From an uncultured Mesonia sp. (GTDB lineage Bacteria; Bacteroidota; Bacteroidia; Flavobacteriales; Flavobacteriaceae), in NCBI GenBank assembly GCA_947494545.1, contig CANLVH010000011.1, forward strand, positions 1-64,000: a stretch of DNA of 64,000 nt, written 5' to 3'. A model generated the notes under the pieces. It was not told the DNA's origin. It ran no database searches and saw nothing but the letters and a program-made list of their open reading frames with translations. This document shows positions 29,583 through 38,455 of the stretch, piece after piece; position 1 is the first letter of the stretch; each line of letters begins with the position of its first letter. Made by a program: the position numbers and the translations under genes.

Positions 29583-30701
29583 TTACAAGTTTTTTATTTC
29601 CAGTAAAATAATCTGGTTAAGCTGCTGGCTAAAACTATTAAAATTATTATCTGCAATAACCAATAAGCTTTGATTGCCGTTGGGCAATTTCGGGCCAAAA
29701 CAAATACCTTCTATATTATCTACAGTTTTACCTTGCAGTAATTTACGAATTTTTTTAAAATTGAAAACCAATTCTTTTTCTGCAGGTTGTACTTCTTTTT
29801 CAATTTTCCCTTCTAAAGCCGGTATTTTTAAGGTAGATGTAGCATTTTCTGCGTTTACATTAAATAATAAAATAGTATTGGCTTTTTTGCCCCTTCCAGC
29901 GGAAAAAGAACGTTCTAAAACTAAAAAATTATCGGGTTTATAATTTAAAATACCCGAAAGACCATTTACAGAAAATGGCATTAGTGGCACTTTGTCTATT
30001 GGTTCTAATCTGTAAGCAAATTGTTTTTGTGGCTGTTTAGAAACATTATCAAAATAAGTAAAACGTACCGGAGATTTAGTACGGTAAAGTTTTGATTTGG
30101 GGCCGTCTGCTTCTAAAGGTAATTCGTTGGCAACCCAAATTCCTTTTTTATCGCTGCTTAAACTTAAGCCTTCAAAAAGTCCGTTGTGTCTTGGTTTTTG
30201 TGGACTGTCGGCTTTAAAATAGGTGGGAATTTGGTAATGGCTTTTATAATTTCCATTTTTATCCGTAACAAAAATTGCCGGATCTTTTTTAGCATTCACA
30301 TTTCCTTCCGTAGAGAAAATAAAATTATTTGATATAGAATTGTAAGCTATATCTTCTAAGTCTAAACGCGTGTTTTTTAAAAAATCTGCGCTATCGTTTA
30401 TTTTAATCAGATTTTTAATTACAATCGTATCTATTTTGGCGGTCTTTAATTGTATATCTAACTCGTAAAATCTTGGTTGCGAAGCTTGATCGCTTACCGC
30501 GAAAAAACTCGTGCCATTATAAGTAATTCCCGAAAGCCCACCAATTTCTGTGTTGTCTAGCATTATACCGGCCGGAATTATATAATTGTCTAAATACGAA
30601 ATTTCTAAAGCCGGTTCTTTACTAACTTTTGTGGTTTTGCAGCTGCTAACTAAAAGCAACAACATTGCAAGGGCGTAAAATTTAAATGAAGAATATAACA
30701 T
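29583..30701 (-). CDS. Esterase-like activity of phytase family lipoprotein
   Basis: 372 residues with a lipobox near residue 21 (LLVSSCKTT). Motifs of the phytase-like beta-propeller family are GGLSGITYNG, DLEDIAYN, LFEGLSLSSDKKGIWVANE and DNIEGICFGPKLPNG. The family is defined by similarity; enzymatic action here is not shown. It is co-transcribed with the histidine phosphatase downstream. Confidence 0.85.
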   Translation of the reverse strand: MLYSSFKFYALAMLLLLVSSCKTTKVSKEPALEISYLDNYIIPAGIMLDNTEIGGLSGITYNGTSFFAVSDQASQPRFYELDIQLKTAKIDTIVIKNLIKINDSADFLKNTRLDLEDIAYNSISNNFIFSTEGNVNAKKDPAIFVTDKNGNYKSHYQIPTYFKADSPQKPRHNGLFEGLSLSSDKKGIWVANELPLEADGPKSKLYRTKSPVRFTYFDNVSKQPQKQFAYRLEPIDKVPLMPFSVNGLSGILNYKPDNFLVLERSFSAGRGKKANTILLFNVNAENATSTLKIPALEGKIEKEVQPAEKELVFNFKKIRKLLQGKTVDNIEGICFGPKLPNGNQSLLVIADNNFNSFSQQLNQIILLEIKNL

Positions 30702-30789
30702 TACCTTAAGATAAATATAGGATTATATTGGCAGTTTTATAGCCAATTCTAATGTAATTTTAGGGTATTAACTTTAAAAATCAATTGTT

Positions 30790-30975
30790 ATGAATAATCA
30801 AGAGTTAGAAGGAAAATGGAACCAAGTAAAAGGTAAATTTAAACAAAAATATGGTGACGTAACCGATGAGGATACTACCTATTCTGAAGGTAAATTTGAC
30901 GAAATGCTTGGCCGTTTACAAGAAAAAACAGGAAAGACAAAAGAACAATTAAAAGATGAAATAGATAAAATGTAA
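30790..30975 (+). CDS. CsbD family stress-response protein
   Basis: 61 residues, the classic small hydrophilic CsbD domain (WNQVKGKFKQKYGDVTDED, LGRLQEKTGKTKEQLKDEI). Family members are induced by general stress; the mechanism is unknown. It is monocistronic with its own terminator. Confidence 0.93.
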   Translation: MNNQELEGKWNQVKGKFKQKYGDVTDEDTTYSEGKFDEMLGRLQEKTGKTKEQLKDEIDKM

Positions 30976-31000
30976 TCTTTTAAAAGTTGCTATGAAAAAG

Positions 31001-31032
31001 AAACCCCTCGCTAAACACGAGGGGTTATTTTT
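31001..31032. terminator. Terminator between CsbD and the prolyl isomerase gene
   Basis: AACCCCTCG / CGAGGGGTT with loop CTAAACA, flanked by A and T runs on both sides, between convergent genes. Confidence 0.88.
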
Positions 31033-32082
31033 TTACTGCCCAACGTCTACCAATTCTACATCAAAAATTAAAATAGAATTTGGCGGTATTGGTCCGGTGC
31101 CATTTTTTCCGTAACCTAAGTGCGGCGGAATAATAAAACGGGCTTTTTCTCCGGTTTTTAATAGTTGTATACCTTCGTCCCAACCCGGTATTACGCGTCC
31201 TGTACCTAAAGGAAATTTAATTGGTTTATCTCTATCATAAGAAGAATCGAATTTGGTGCCATCTGTTAATGTTCCTGTATAGTGTACACTTACCATTTCG
31301 CCACGAGCAGGAGATTGGCCATCGGGATTGGTTTCGGTTATTTTGTAGCGCAAGCCGCTATCGGTTTTTTTATAGCCATCAGAAATATTTTCTATTTCTT
31401 TTTCTATAGCTTCTTTTTTCTTTTGAGCTTTACCTTCTATGGCTTTCATTTCGTCTTTAAAAACTTTAGGAGCATTAAAGTTTTTAGCATCTTCGCCCAC
31501 ACGAACAATATTAACTTCTTGCATAACCACATCTTCTATGGGCTTATCGCGCTGTCCTGTTTCTACCTTACCAATAGAATCTACAACTGCTTGTCCTTCT
31601 ACAATTTTGCCAAAAACGCTATGTCTTTTATCTAAATTTGGAGTAGGTGCAAGGGTAATAAAAAATTGACTACCATTGGTTCCGGGACCTGCGTTGGCCA
31701 TAGATAAAATACCTTTGCTATCGTGTTTTAAACTATCTACAAACTCATCTGGAAAAGCGTATCCGGGTGCTCCGGCGCCGGTACCTACGGGATCGCCACC
31801 TTGTATCATAAAGCCGTCAATTATTCTATGAAAAGTCAATCCGTTGTAAAACTTTTTACCCTCGTATTTTTTATCTACGTTAGGATTTGTGCCTTCTGCT
31901 AAAGATACGAAGTTAGCTACTGTGAGCGGTGTGGCTTCATAAAATAATTCTGCGGTAAAATTGCCTTTATTGGTTTTAAACTCGGCATACAAACCATCTG
32001 GTAAATTGCTTTTTTTGCCATCGTTACACGCAAAAGCGGTAATGGCCGTCATAAATAATAAAAGTAAATAGTGTTTTTTCAT
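31033..32082 (-). CDS. Cyclophilin-FKBP fusion peptidyl-prolyl isomerase lipoprotein
   Basis: 349 residues. A lipobox (TAFACND, Cys 19) is followed by a complete cyclophilin domain (about 30-195: FHRIIDGFMIQGGDP, NGSQFFITL) and, after a coiled lysine/glutamate linker, a complete FKBP domain (about 255-349: VHYTGTLTDGTKFDSS, GWDEGIQLLKTGEKARF, LGYGKNGTGPIPPNS). Two unrelated prolyl-isomerase folds are therefore combined in one periplasmic or outer-membrane protein. It lies eight bases after gldI and shares its operon. Confidence 0.94.
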   Translation of the reverse strand: MKKHYLLLLFMTAITAFACNDGKKSNLPDGLYAEFKTNKGNFTAELFYEATPLTVANFVSLAEGTNPNVDKKYEGKKFYNGLTFHRIIDGFMIQGGDPVGTGAGAPGYAFPDEFVDSLKHDSKGILSMANAGPGTNGSQFFITLAPTPNLDKRHSVFGKIVEGQAVVDSIGKVETGQRDKPIEDVVMQEVNIVRVGEDAKNFNAPKVFKDEMKAIEGKAQKKKEAIEKEIENISDGYKKTDSGLRYKITETNPDGQSPARGEMVSVHYTGTLTDGTKFDSSYDRDKPIKFPLGTGRVIPGWDEGIQLLKTGEKARFIIPPHLGYGKNGTGPIPPNSILIFDVELVDVGQ

Positions 32083-32090
32083 GATTTTAA

Positions 32091-32645
32091 TTATTGCTGA
32101 TTGTTATTTTCTTTTTCTACTGATTTTAGGGTTATGGTAGACTTTATGGGAACGTTGTTGCCTATTTTTTCACTATCGCCATAATAACCAAATGCGGTAT
32201 GCGACGGAAATAAAAAGGTAACCGTTTCTCCCACCTTCATTAATTTTATACCTTGGCGCAAACCGGTAAACACATCTTCTTGATCCATTTTAAATTCGCG
32301 CTCACCCAATTCTTTTCTGGTGTAAATTGGTTTCCCTTCTAGGGTGGCAATATCGTATTCAAAACGTACCAAATCTCCAAACTCCGGTTGTTGCAAACTG
32401 TCTTCCGGTAGTTTTGTATTGTAGTAATACCAAAAACCTTCTGACGAAGAAATATAATTATTGGCAGAATCTTTATGAATAAGGTCTAAGATTCTTTCTT
32501 CTTCTTTTTTAACCAACTTTTTGTTGCGTTGCACAGATTCTTTTATAAAAGAACCAGATTTGTTAGATACCGGTTTACGAGCTTCTGGCGTTTTACATGC
32601 CAATAGCAAACCAAATAATAAACTTACTAAGACAAATACTCTCAT
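32091..32645 (-). CDS. gldI: Gliding-motility-associated peptidyl-prolyl isomerase GldI
   Basis: 184 residues. Lipoprotein signal with Cys 17 (LLLACKTP), then an FKBP domain (FGDLVRFEYDIATLEGKPIY, GLRQGIKLMKVGETVTFLFPSHTAFGYYGD). GldI is required for gliding and T9SS function in Flavobacterium johnsoniae, presumably by folding exported components. The start overlaps the stop of the upstream phosphodiesterase (ATGA). The presence of gldI agrees with the T9SS-sorted protein at 34343-35308. Confidence 0.93.
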   Translation of the reverse strand: MRVFVLVSLLFGLLLACKTPEARKPVSNKSGSFIKESVQRNKKLVKKEEERILDLIHKDSANNYISSSEGFWYYYNTKLPEDSLQQPEFGDLVRFEYDIATLEGKPIYTRKELGEREFKMDQEDVFTGLRQGIKLMKVGETVTFLFPSHTAFGYYGDSEKIGNNVPIKSTITLKSVEKENNNQQ

Positions 32646-33652
32646 TGTTGTAATTCGTTTTTATACGCTTCTAGTATAGATTCAAAATAATTGGCGGTTT
32701 CTTTTAGGTCTTTCTCGCTTTTTCCCCCTGCAGCGTTTATATGTCCGCCGCCATCAAAATGTTCTCTGGCTACTTTATTAACGTCAAAGTCTCCTTTAGA
32801 ACGTAAAGATATTTTTACAATTTCTTGTTCTGCATCTTCAATAAAAATAGCAGCAAATTTTATTCCTTCTACGCCAAGGCTATAATTTACAAAACCTTCT
32901 GTATCGCCTTTTTTAAAATTATGGTCGTCCAATTCTTTTTGCGATAGGGTAATATACGCGGTTCTATAATCTGGCAAAACCTTCATATTGTTAAGCGCCA
33001 CACCCAACAATTGCATTCTTTCGTAAGAGTTGGTATCAAAAACCTGTTGGTGTATACTTGCATTTTCTGCACCTTTATCTATAAGAGTTGCAATTACCCT
33101 ATGTGTGGTGCTAGTGGTAGAGGCAAACCTAAACGAGCCGGTGTCTGTCATAATACCAACATACAGGCAAGTAGCAATTTCTTTATTAATGTTTTCTTCT
33201 TCTCCTAATTTTTTTAGAAAATGAAAAACCATCTCGCAGGTAGAAGACATTGTTGCATCGCTATATGTAAATTTGGCATAATCATCCGGTTGCTGGTGAT
33301 GGTCTATCATTACAAACGGAACATCTTTTTTAACTAACAATTCTTCTAAACCGCCGGAGCGCGACAAGTGGTTAAAGTCTAATGTAAAAACAAGCTCGGC
33401 TTCTTCTATTTTCTTTTCTGCTTCTTCGTGGTCTTTTTCAAAATTTATAATACTATCTTCTTCGGGTAACCATTTTAAAAATTTAGGATAATCGTTTGGG
33501 GTAACTACGCTGCTGTGATGTCCTTTTTGTTTTAAAAATAAATGCAAACCTAAACAAGAGCCAATGGCATCGCCATCCGGACTTTTATGTGGCACAATTA
33601 CAATTTTTTTTGTATCTGCCAGTAATTCTTTTACTTTATTTATTTCTTTCAT
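32642..33652 (-). CDS. nrnA: DHH/DHHA1 phosphoesterase, NrnA-type oligoribonuclease/pAp phosphatase
   Basis: 336 residues. The N-terminal DHH domain has PHKSPDGDAIG (21-31), the LDFN motif and DHHQQPDD. The C-terminal DHHA1 domain has FDGGGHINAAGG near the end. NrnA-type enzymes degrade short RNA oligonucleotides and 3'-phosphoadenosine 5'-phosphate. It heads the nrnA-gldI-PPIase operon with a 4-base overlap to gldI. Confidence 0.93.
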   Translation of the reverse strand: MKEINKVKELLADTKKIVIVPHKSPDGDAIGSCLGLHLFLKQKGHHSSVVTPNDYPKFLKWLPEEDSIINFEKDHEEAEKKIEEAELVFTLDFNHLSRSGGLEELLVKKDVPFVMIDHHQQPDDYAKFTYSDATMSSTCEMVFHFLKKLGEEENINKEIATCLYVGIMTDTGSFRFASTTSTTHRVIATLIDKGAENASIHQQVFDTNSYERMQLLGVALNNMKVLPDYRTAYITLSQKELDDHNFKKGDTEGFVNYSLGVEGIKFAAIFIEDAEQEIVKISLRSKGDFDVNKVAREHFDGGGHINAAGGKSEKDLKETANYFESILEAYKNELQQ

Positions 33653-33721
33653 AAGCCACGAAGATACAATTTAAAATTTTTTCTAATTTATTTTTGTTTT
33701 GAATTATCTACACGCTCAGCT

Positions 33722-33731
33722 TTCCGTAAAG
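33722..33731 (-). repeat. Intergenic copy of the CTTTACGGAA decamer
   Basis: Exact match read on the minus strand, between divergent nrnA and ndk and about 90 bases upstream of the ndk -7 element. Confidence 0.7.
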
Positions 33732-33820
33732 AAAAAGTGATTTTTATCTTTTGGATATCGTAAAGACGATTGATTTGAAAGCGTTTAAAAAAAATATATT
33801 GGTTTTGAAAAGATTATGTG

Positions 33821-33828
33821 TACTTTTG
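33821..33828 (+). promoter_or_regulatory. Promoter of ndk (TTG-19-TACTTTTG)
   Basis: Perfect -7 TACTTTTG with a -33 TTG at 33799-33801 and 19 bases between. The ndk ATG is 22 bases downstream. Confidence 0.78.
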
Positions 33829-33850
33829 CAGCAAAATTAAAAAAAACATA

Positions 33851-34270
33851 ATGGCAGGAAACAAGACTTTTACAATGATTAAGCCCGATGCTGTTGAAAA
33901 TGGTCATATTGGGGCAATTTTAGAACAAATTACGGCTTCCGGTTTTCGAATTGTAGCCTTGAAACTAACGCAAATGACCAAAAACGACGCGGAAGAGTTT
34001 TATGCAATTCATAAAGAACGTCCGTTCTTTGGCGAGTTGGTAGAATTTATGACTCGTGGTCCTATTGTAGCAGCAATTTTAGAAAAAGATAATGCAGTAG
34101 AAGATTTTAGAACCTTAATTGGCGCTACTAATCCGGAAGAAGCTGCAGACGGAACCATCCGTAAAAAATATGCAAAATCTATTGGCGAAAATGCCGTGCA
34201 CGGAAGTGATTCTGACGAAAATGCACAAATAGAAGGTGCTTTTCATTTTGCAGGAAGGGAAATGTTTTAA
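33851..34270 (+). CDS. ndk: Nucleoside diphosphate kinase
   Basis: 139 residues from ATG 33851, the canonical size. It balances NTP and dNTP pools by phosphate transfer through H117 (NAVHGSDS). [10 protein letters not shown] at the N-terminus and [15 protein letters not shown] are textbook. An in-frame GTG further upstream lies before the promoter element and is rejected. Monocistronic. Confidence 0.98.
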   Translation: MAGNKTFTMIKPDAVENGHIGAILEQITASGFRIVALKLTQMTKNDAEEFYAIHKERPFFGELVEFMTRGPIVAAILEKDNAVEDFRTLIGATNPEEAADGTIRKKYAKSIGENAVHGSDSDENAQIEGAFHFAGREMF

Positions 34271-34289
34271 GTATTTGCCTATAACCTAT

Positions 34290-34327
34290 ATAAAAAAGGC
34301 TATCTTTTACAGATAGCCTTTTTTGGT
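34290..34327 (+). terminator. Terminator of ndk
   Basis: AAAAAAGGCTATCT / AGATAGCCTTTTTT with loop TTTAC. It is symmetric and may also serve the convergent T9SS-protein gene. Confidence 0.92.
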
Positions 34328-34342
34328 TTAAAACTTATACAA

Positions 34343-35308
34343 TTATTTTTTAATCAATTTGATTGTTTTACTGTTATTGCTTGTTTTTAACTTTAAAAAA
34401 TACGTACCAACGGCAACCGAACTTAAATCGATTTGATTTTCTTGAATATTCATTTTTATTTTATTCCCCAAAGCATCATATAAAGAAGCGGTAAAAATTT
34501 CTTGTTTTGGGTTTTGAATATAAACTATATTTTTGGTTGGATTTGGATATATTTTAATGGCAAGAGCATTATGATTTGAAACCGATAAATATTCTGGATA
34601 AAAGCGATAAACTGTTCCTTCCGGAATGGTTCCAACAATTGCGTTTTCCGGTTCAGGCGTATTATCATCTGCAACAATTACAGTAGGGTTTACAGGATCA
34701 TCTTTTAAATAGTAACCATCTTCAATAAAACTACCCGAGCTTAATACATCAAAAGAGGGATAGAAAAATACCACGGGACCGGTTTCTTCTTCATACGCTG
34801 CACTAGGGTTGTTAATAGAATTTGGTCCGTATCTATATTCTATAGAATTATCACTTTCGTATAACCAAATTTGAAAATCCATATAATCTGCGAGGGTAAA
34901 ATCACTCCAAAATCCTACATTTTTATATTCTAATTTAAAGATGCGGTTTCCAACCGGTCCTTCCACCACATAAGAGATAGGAGAAACCGATTGATTAATC
35001 CCTTTGTCTATAATGTCTTGCGCAATAGGACTTAGAAAAGAATAATTGGTTTGCGGGTTAGAGTGAAAGCTTAAAGCACCACCACTGCCAATATCTGTAA
35101 TGTAAATGGTAGAAAAGATTTGACCGTAAAGTTCAAAATTAAAACCTATGGGTATACTATAAAACGGATCATCCCAAATTTCGCCATTATTTACCGATGT
35201 AGCATTAACCAAATATTGGTAAGGCTCGTTAAAAGCAGTTACTGTATAATCTTGGGCTTTTAAAACACTGCAAATGCTTATAAAAAATATAAACGTTAAT
35301 TTTTTCAT
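34343..35308 (-). CDS. T9SS-secreted protein with type A C-terminal sorting domain
   Basis: 321 residues. A signal peptide (about 1-18) precedes a beta-rich body with no recognised enzyme motif (YNFELYGQIFSTIYITD, LEYKNVGFWSDF). The C-terminal 75 residues form a T9SS type A sorting domain: IYPNPTKNIVYI, SLYDALGNKI, GTYFLKLKT, ending in KLIKK. It should be exported through the type IX system and attached or released at the surface. Function unknown. Confidence 0.88.
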   Translation of the reverse strand: MKKLTFIFFISICSVLKAQDYTVTAFNEPYQYLVNATSVNNGEIWDDPFYSIPIGFNFELYGQIFSTIYITDIGSGGALSFHSNPQTNYSFLSPIAQDIIDKGINQSVSPISYVVEGPVGNRIFKLEYKNVGFWSDFTLADYMDFQIWLYESDNSIEYRYGPNSINNPSAAYEEETGPVVFFYPSFDVLSSGSFIEDGYYLKDDPVNPTVIVADDNTPEPENAIVGTIPEGTVYRFYPEYLSVSNHNALAIKIYPNPTKNIVYIQNPKQEIFTASLYDALGNKIKMNIQENQIDLSSVAVGTYFLKLKTSNNSKTIKLIKK

Positions 35309-35320
35309 TTTGCTTATCTT

Positions 35321-35836
35321 TTAATCAAATAATTTATCACGATATTCAAAAACATTGTAAACATCTATCACATTTGGTTCTTCATTTTGAAGTTCTAGTA
35401 ATTGGTCTGCATCGTGAATGTGAATGCTATCATTGCTAATAAAATCTATTTTATATACAAGATTTTCAACAAGGTTGCTTTTGTAATCACTTTCAGGAAA
35501 ATATTTTACATCTACTTGATAGGTGTTTTGTTCTATCAAATTCCAGTTGCCACTACCACCGCTATAATGGCAACTATCTGCATTTATTTCTTGTCGAAAA
35601 AATATAAAAAAGTCTTTACGAATTGTATTATGGAAATAAAGATGACTAGGTATTGGATTACCACAATCATTAAAAGTTTTTACTATACTATCATTATTTC
35701 CGTAAATTTTTACGGTTTTACGCGGTAGCCAATATCCTGTAATGGGATCATTAACAGTTTTTATTTGGGGTATTTTATCACCTTCTTGACAAGCAAATAA
35801 AATGAGGATACCAACTATAAAAATTAACTTTTTCAT
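35321..35836 (-). CDS. Small lipoprotein, paralogue B of a tandem pair
   Basis: 171 residues from the ATG at 35836. Upstream in-frame Met codons lie inside the neighbouring gene's tail and lack a signal sequence. Lipobox in LILFACQEGD (Cys about 16). It shares PQI.TV..PITG.W.P, the central S(C/H).SGG.GNW and KIDFISNDSI with the upstream gene, so the two are duplicates. The fold is probably lipocalin-like beta-barrel; function unknown. It starts 16 bases after its paralogue. Confidence 0.8.
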   Translation of the reverse strand: MKKLIFIVGILILFACQEGDKIPQIKTVNDPITGYWLPRKTVKIYGNNDSIVKTFNDCGNPIPSHLYFHNTIRKDFFIFFRQEINADSCHYSGGSGNWNLIEQNTYQVDVKYFPESDYKSNLVENLVYKIDFISNDSIHIHDADQLLELQNEEPNVIDVYNVFEYRDKLFD

Positions 35837-35852
35837 CTTGATAAAATATCTA

Positions 35853-36374
35853 TTATTCAAAAGGTATACGTTGCTTTTTATAGATACGATAAAAATCTGC
35901 CAGATCTGGCTCTTCAATTTGCAGCTGTAAGAGCAAAGTTTTATTGTGAATTTTTATGCTATCATTACTGATAAAATCTATATGGTATAAGAAAGTTTCT
36001 GTAGTATCACTTTGATAATCATTATCATCAAAGTAATCCAAACTTACTTTATAATTGTTTTCTTCTAATTGCTGCCAATTTCCCTGACCGCCAGTGTAAA
36101 AGCAACTGCCATCTTCTTTTTGCTCGTAAAAATTATAATAAAATAGTTGATTGATATCATCTGAAAAGTATAAAGAGCTATTGGTGGTGGTTGTACAATA
36201 AGGAAAAACGCTTACCGTTTCACTGTTGTCTTCGTAGACTTTAACGTTTTGAAGAGGTTTCCACTTCCCTGTAATAGGATTATCAACAGTTTCTATTTGT
36301 GGTGTATCATCATCTTTTTGGCAAGCAAACACTATGAATACTACAAAGCCTGCAAATAAAAATTTATATTTCAT
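35853..36374 (-). CDS. Small surface lipoprotein, paralogue A of a tandem pair
   Basis: 173 residues. Lipobox FIVFACQKDDD (Cys about 18) with an acidic run right after the cysteine, a type of signal that directs Bacteroidota lipoproteins to the surface. It shares the PITG.W, GGQGNW and IDFISNDSI core with paralogue B, while the middle differs. It lies between the 566-residue lipoprotein (20-base gap) and paralogue B, which suggests one operon of envelope proteins. Confidence 0.8.
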   Translation of the reverse strand: MKYKFLFAGFVVFIVFACQKDDDTPQIETVDNPITGKWKPLQNVKVYEDNSETVSVFPYCTTTTNSSLYFSDDINQLFYYNFYEQKEDGSCFYTGGQGNWQQLEENNYKVSLDYFDDNDYQSDTTETFLYHIDFISNDSIKIHNKTLLLQLQIEEPDLADFYRIYKKQRIPFE

Positions 36375-36394
36375 GCTGAGTTTTTTAGAATTAT

Positions 36395-38095
36395 TTAATC
36401 AAAAAAAGCTTCCATTTTATCTCCGTACCATGTGCCTCCTTCTTTAACTGCACCATAGACAACAAATCTAACGTTCTCAGGATTAATTGGAGTTGTGCCA
36501 GACGCTGAAACATCATATTTAAATTTTCCTTTATATCCGTCATATCCAACAGAGATACCTCCTGAGCCTCCAAAAAGGAGTGTTTTACTTCGTTTTTTAC
36601 AATTATTACAATTACTGTAATATGTTTTTTGAAGCATTACCACACCTTGATTTGGATAATTCGATACTAAAGAAACACCACTAGGATGTTCGTAACTTGT
36701 ATCTACAAGACCTTGAAGTTGACTTTTTGAAATGCGGTAAACATTATCCCAAAACTGTTTATTTAATTCTTCACCAGCTAAATTTTCATTAATACCATTT
36801 TGAATCAAATTACCTATATAATTATTTCCTATACCCTCTATAACTAATCCATCTTGTATAAAATTAGGGTACTGCGGATATTCTGCCGAAAAATTTAAAT
36901 TGTATTGTGGAAAACCAGAAGTCCATAAATTAGTTTGAATTTCATAGGACATATTACTAGGTTTATAAGAATATGATACAGCATTTGGATAAAAACCTTG
37001 ATAAACATTTGGTTCTAAAACTGAAGAATAATCAAATGTAACCTGAAACATTTCAACACCAAGGGCTACAACATCAGCTTTTGTTCTATTCCACATAATT
37101 CCCCAGCCTAAGAGTGATTTTTGGTTTTTAACTTTTACACCAGTTACGAATAAATTAATATCTGTAAAAGGAAATTGAAGATTATAATTAAAAACTTCAG
37201 TTCTAACTCTTTTATTACCACCACTATAATAATCTTTGCAAACTCTATGGTCGCCAAAAATTTGTCCAAGAAGAGAATGACTACCGTAGCATATTTCTTT
37301 ATTATCTAAATAGTTAGCTAAACCGTCCAATGCCCCATTATTCTGATTATTTCCAGGGTTTCCAGGTGGATTATAACCACCTCCTCCATGGCCAGGTTCT
37401 TCTGAAATAGGAGGAGTACTAGTGTAAAGTATTCTTCCATTTAAATTTATAGGAGTGTCACCTGAAAAATTATTCACGTAGTATTCTATTACATCAATAG
37501 ATGTTTTGTTTAATAAATTATTAGCTATATTATTATTATTTAGATAATCTTTTAGGTGTTGAGAATCTTTTTCTTTAACAGCAAAAAGACCTGCATCTGT
37601 AAACTTATAAAAATTATCGGCTATTTTTAATTCTCCCTTATTGTTAATAATTGCAGCAAATATATCTAACAAAATAATGTCTGAGGTTTGGTCGATTTTT
37701 TCATAAATTTGCTCATCATTATAGTTATTAATATTATAGTTTTTTTTAAAGTTTGTTACTCTATTTTCATATTGTCTGATGATTTTAGCTTCATGATAAC
37801 CTTCGATTGCCGGGGGCCTGAGAGAATAAAACCCTTGTTCATAAAACGGCTCCATAGCATCATAAACCTCTTTTAAATCCTCATCAATATATGTTTCTAT
37901 AAAATTCTCAAAATCAGTTGCTGTATTGAACGTAAGTATACCGTCACTCAAGATTGGTTCAGCAAAAGAACCACGCATTTGAGTATCGTTACTGTTTTCG
38001 GTTTCTAAACTAAAACTATCATCGTCACTGCACGAGGTCAAAGTTAAAATTATCATAACGGATAATAATTTTAAATAAAAAGGTTTTTTAAACAT
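36395..38095 (-). CDS. Large unrecognised surface lipoprotein
   Basis: 566 residues; I recognise no family. The signal peptide ends at the lipobox LTLTSCSDDDS (Cys about 22), followed by an Asp run typical of surface export. The N-terminal half (about 50-215) is helical and asparagine-rich. A Gly/Pro/Asn linker is at about 232-255. The C-terminal half is beta-rich and contains CYGSHSLLGQIFGDHRVC, a possible disulfide loop, and CNNCKK, also possibly paired cysteines. It is the first gene of the minus-strand lipoprotein group and is AT-richer than its neighbours by eye, suggesting accessory DNA. Confidence 0.75.
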   Translation of the reverse strand: MFKKPFYLKLLSVMIILTLTSCSDDDSFSLETENSNDTQMRGSFAEPILSDGILTFNTATDFENFIETYIDEDLKEVYDAMEPFYEQGFYSLRPPAIEGYHEAKIIRQYENRVTNFKKNYNINNYNDEQIYEKIDQTSDIILLDIFAAIINNKGELKIADNFYKFTDAGLFAVKEKDSQHLKDYLNNNNIANNLLNKTSIDVIEYYVNNFSGDTPINLNGRILYTSTPPISEEPGHGGGGYNPPGNPGNNQNNGALDGLANYLDNKEICYGSHSLLGQIFGDHRVCKDYYSGGNKRVRTEVFNYNLQFPFTDINLFVTGVKVKNQKSLLGWGIMWNRTKADVVALGVEMFQVTFDYSSVLEPNVYQGFYPNAVSYSYKPSNMSYEIQTNLWTSGFPQYNLNFSAEYPQYPNFIQDGLVIEGIGNNYIGNLIQNGINENLAGEELNKQFWDNVYRISKSQLQGLVDTSYEHPSGVSLVSNYPNQGVVMLQKTYYSNCNNCKKRSKTLLFGGSGGISVGYDGYKGKFKYDVSASGTTPINPENVRFVVYGAVKEGGTWYGDKMEAFFD

Positions 38096-38161
38096 GGTTT
38101 CATGTATTTAATCGGTTAATATACGTTAAAGATATAACAAAAATTTAAGAAAAGACACACT

Positions 38162-38455
38162 TTACTGCAAAACAATTTTTTCTATCAATTCTTTCCCTAA
38201 AGCCTTGTTTAAATTGCGTATAATTTTTTCTTTGCCGTAACTCAATTCTTCCCGCAGTACAGAAGAGCTTAAACGTACGTATAGTGTGTCTCTTTCAAAT
38301 TTTATTCCGGTTGTATATTTTGCAATTGCCGGCCCCATCTCGGTTTCCCAAGCTTTTTCTACATCTACTTTATCTAAGCCTTTTTGCAATTTATTTTTAT
38401 CTACAAAAGCCCGTAAAGCTTCGCTCATATTTTGGTGTTCTTTATATCTCGTCAT
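38162..38455 (-). CDS. DUF721 family protein
   Basis: 97 residues with the DUF721 pattern VEKAWETEMGPAIAKYT and LYVRLSSSVLREELSYGKEKII. The family often lies next to recF or gyrB, as here, and has been linked to nucleic-acid transactions, but the biochemical role is unclear. It overlaps the upstream lipoprotein gene by 14 bases. Confidence 0.88.
   Translation of the reverse strand: MTRYKEHQNMSEALRAFVDKNKLQKGLDKVDVEKAWETEMGPAIAKYTTGIKFERDTLYVRLSSSVLREELSYGKEKIIRNLNKALGKELIEKIVLQ

Noticed and set aside
33818..33850. Upstream GTG start for ndk
   Set aside because: It overlaps the promoter -7 element, and the family N-terminus begins at the ATG at 33851.
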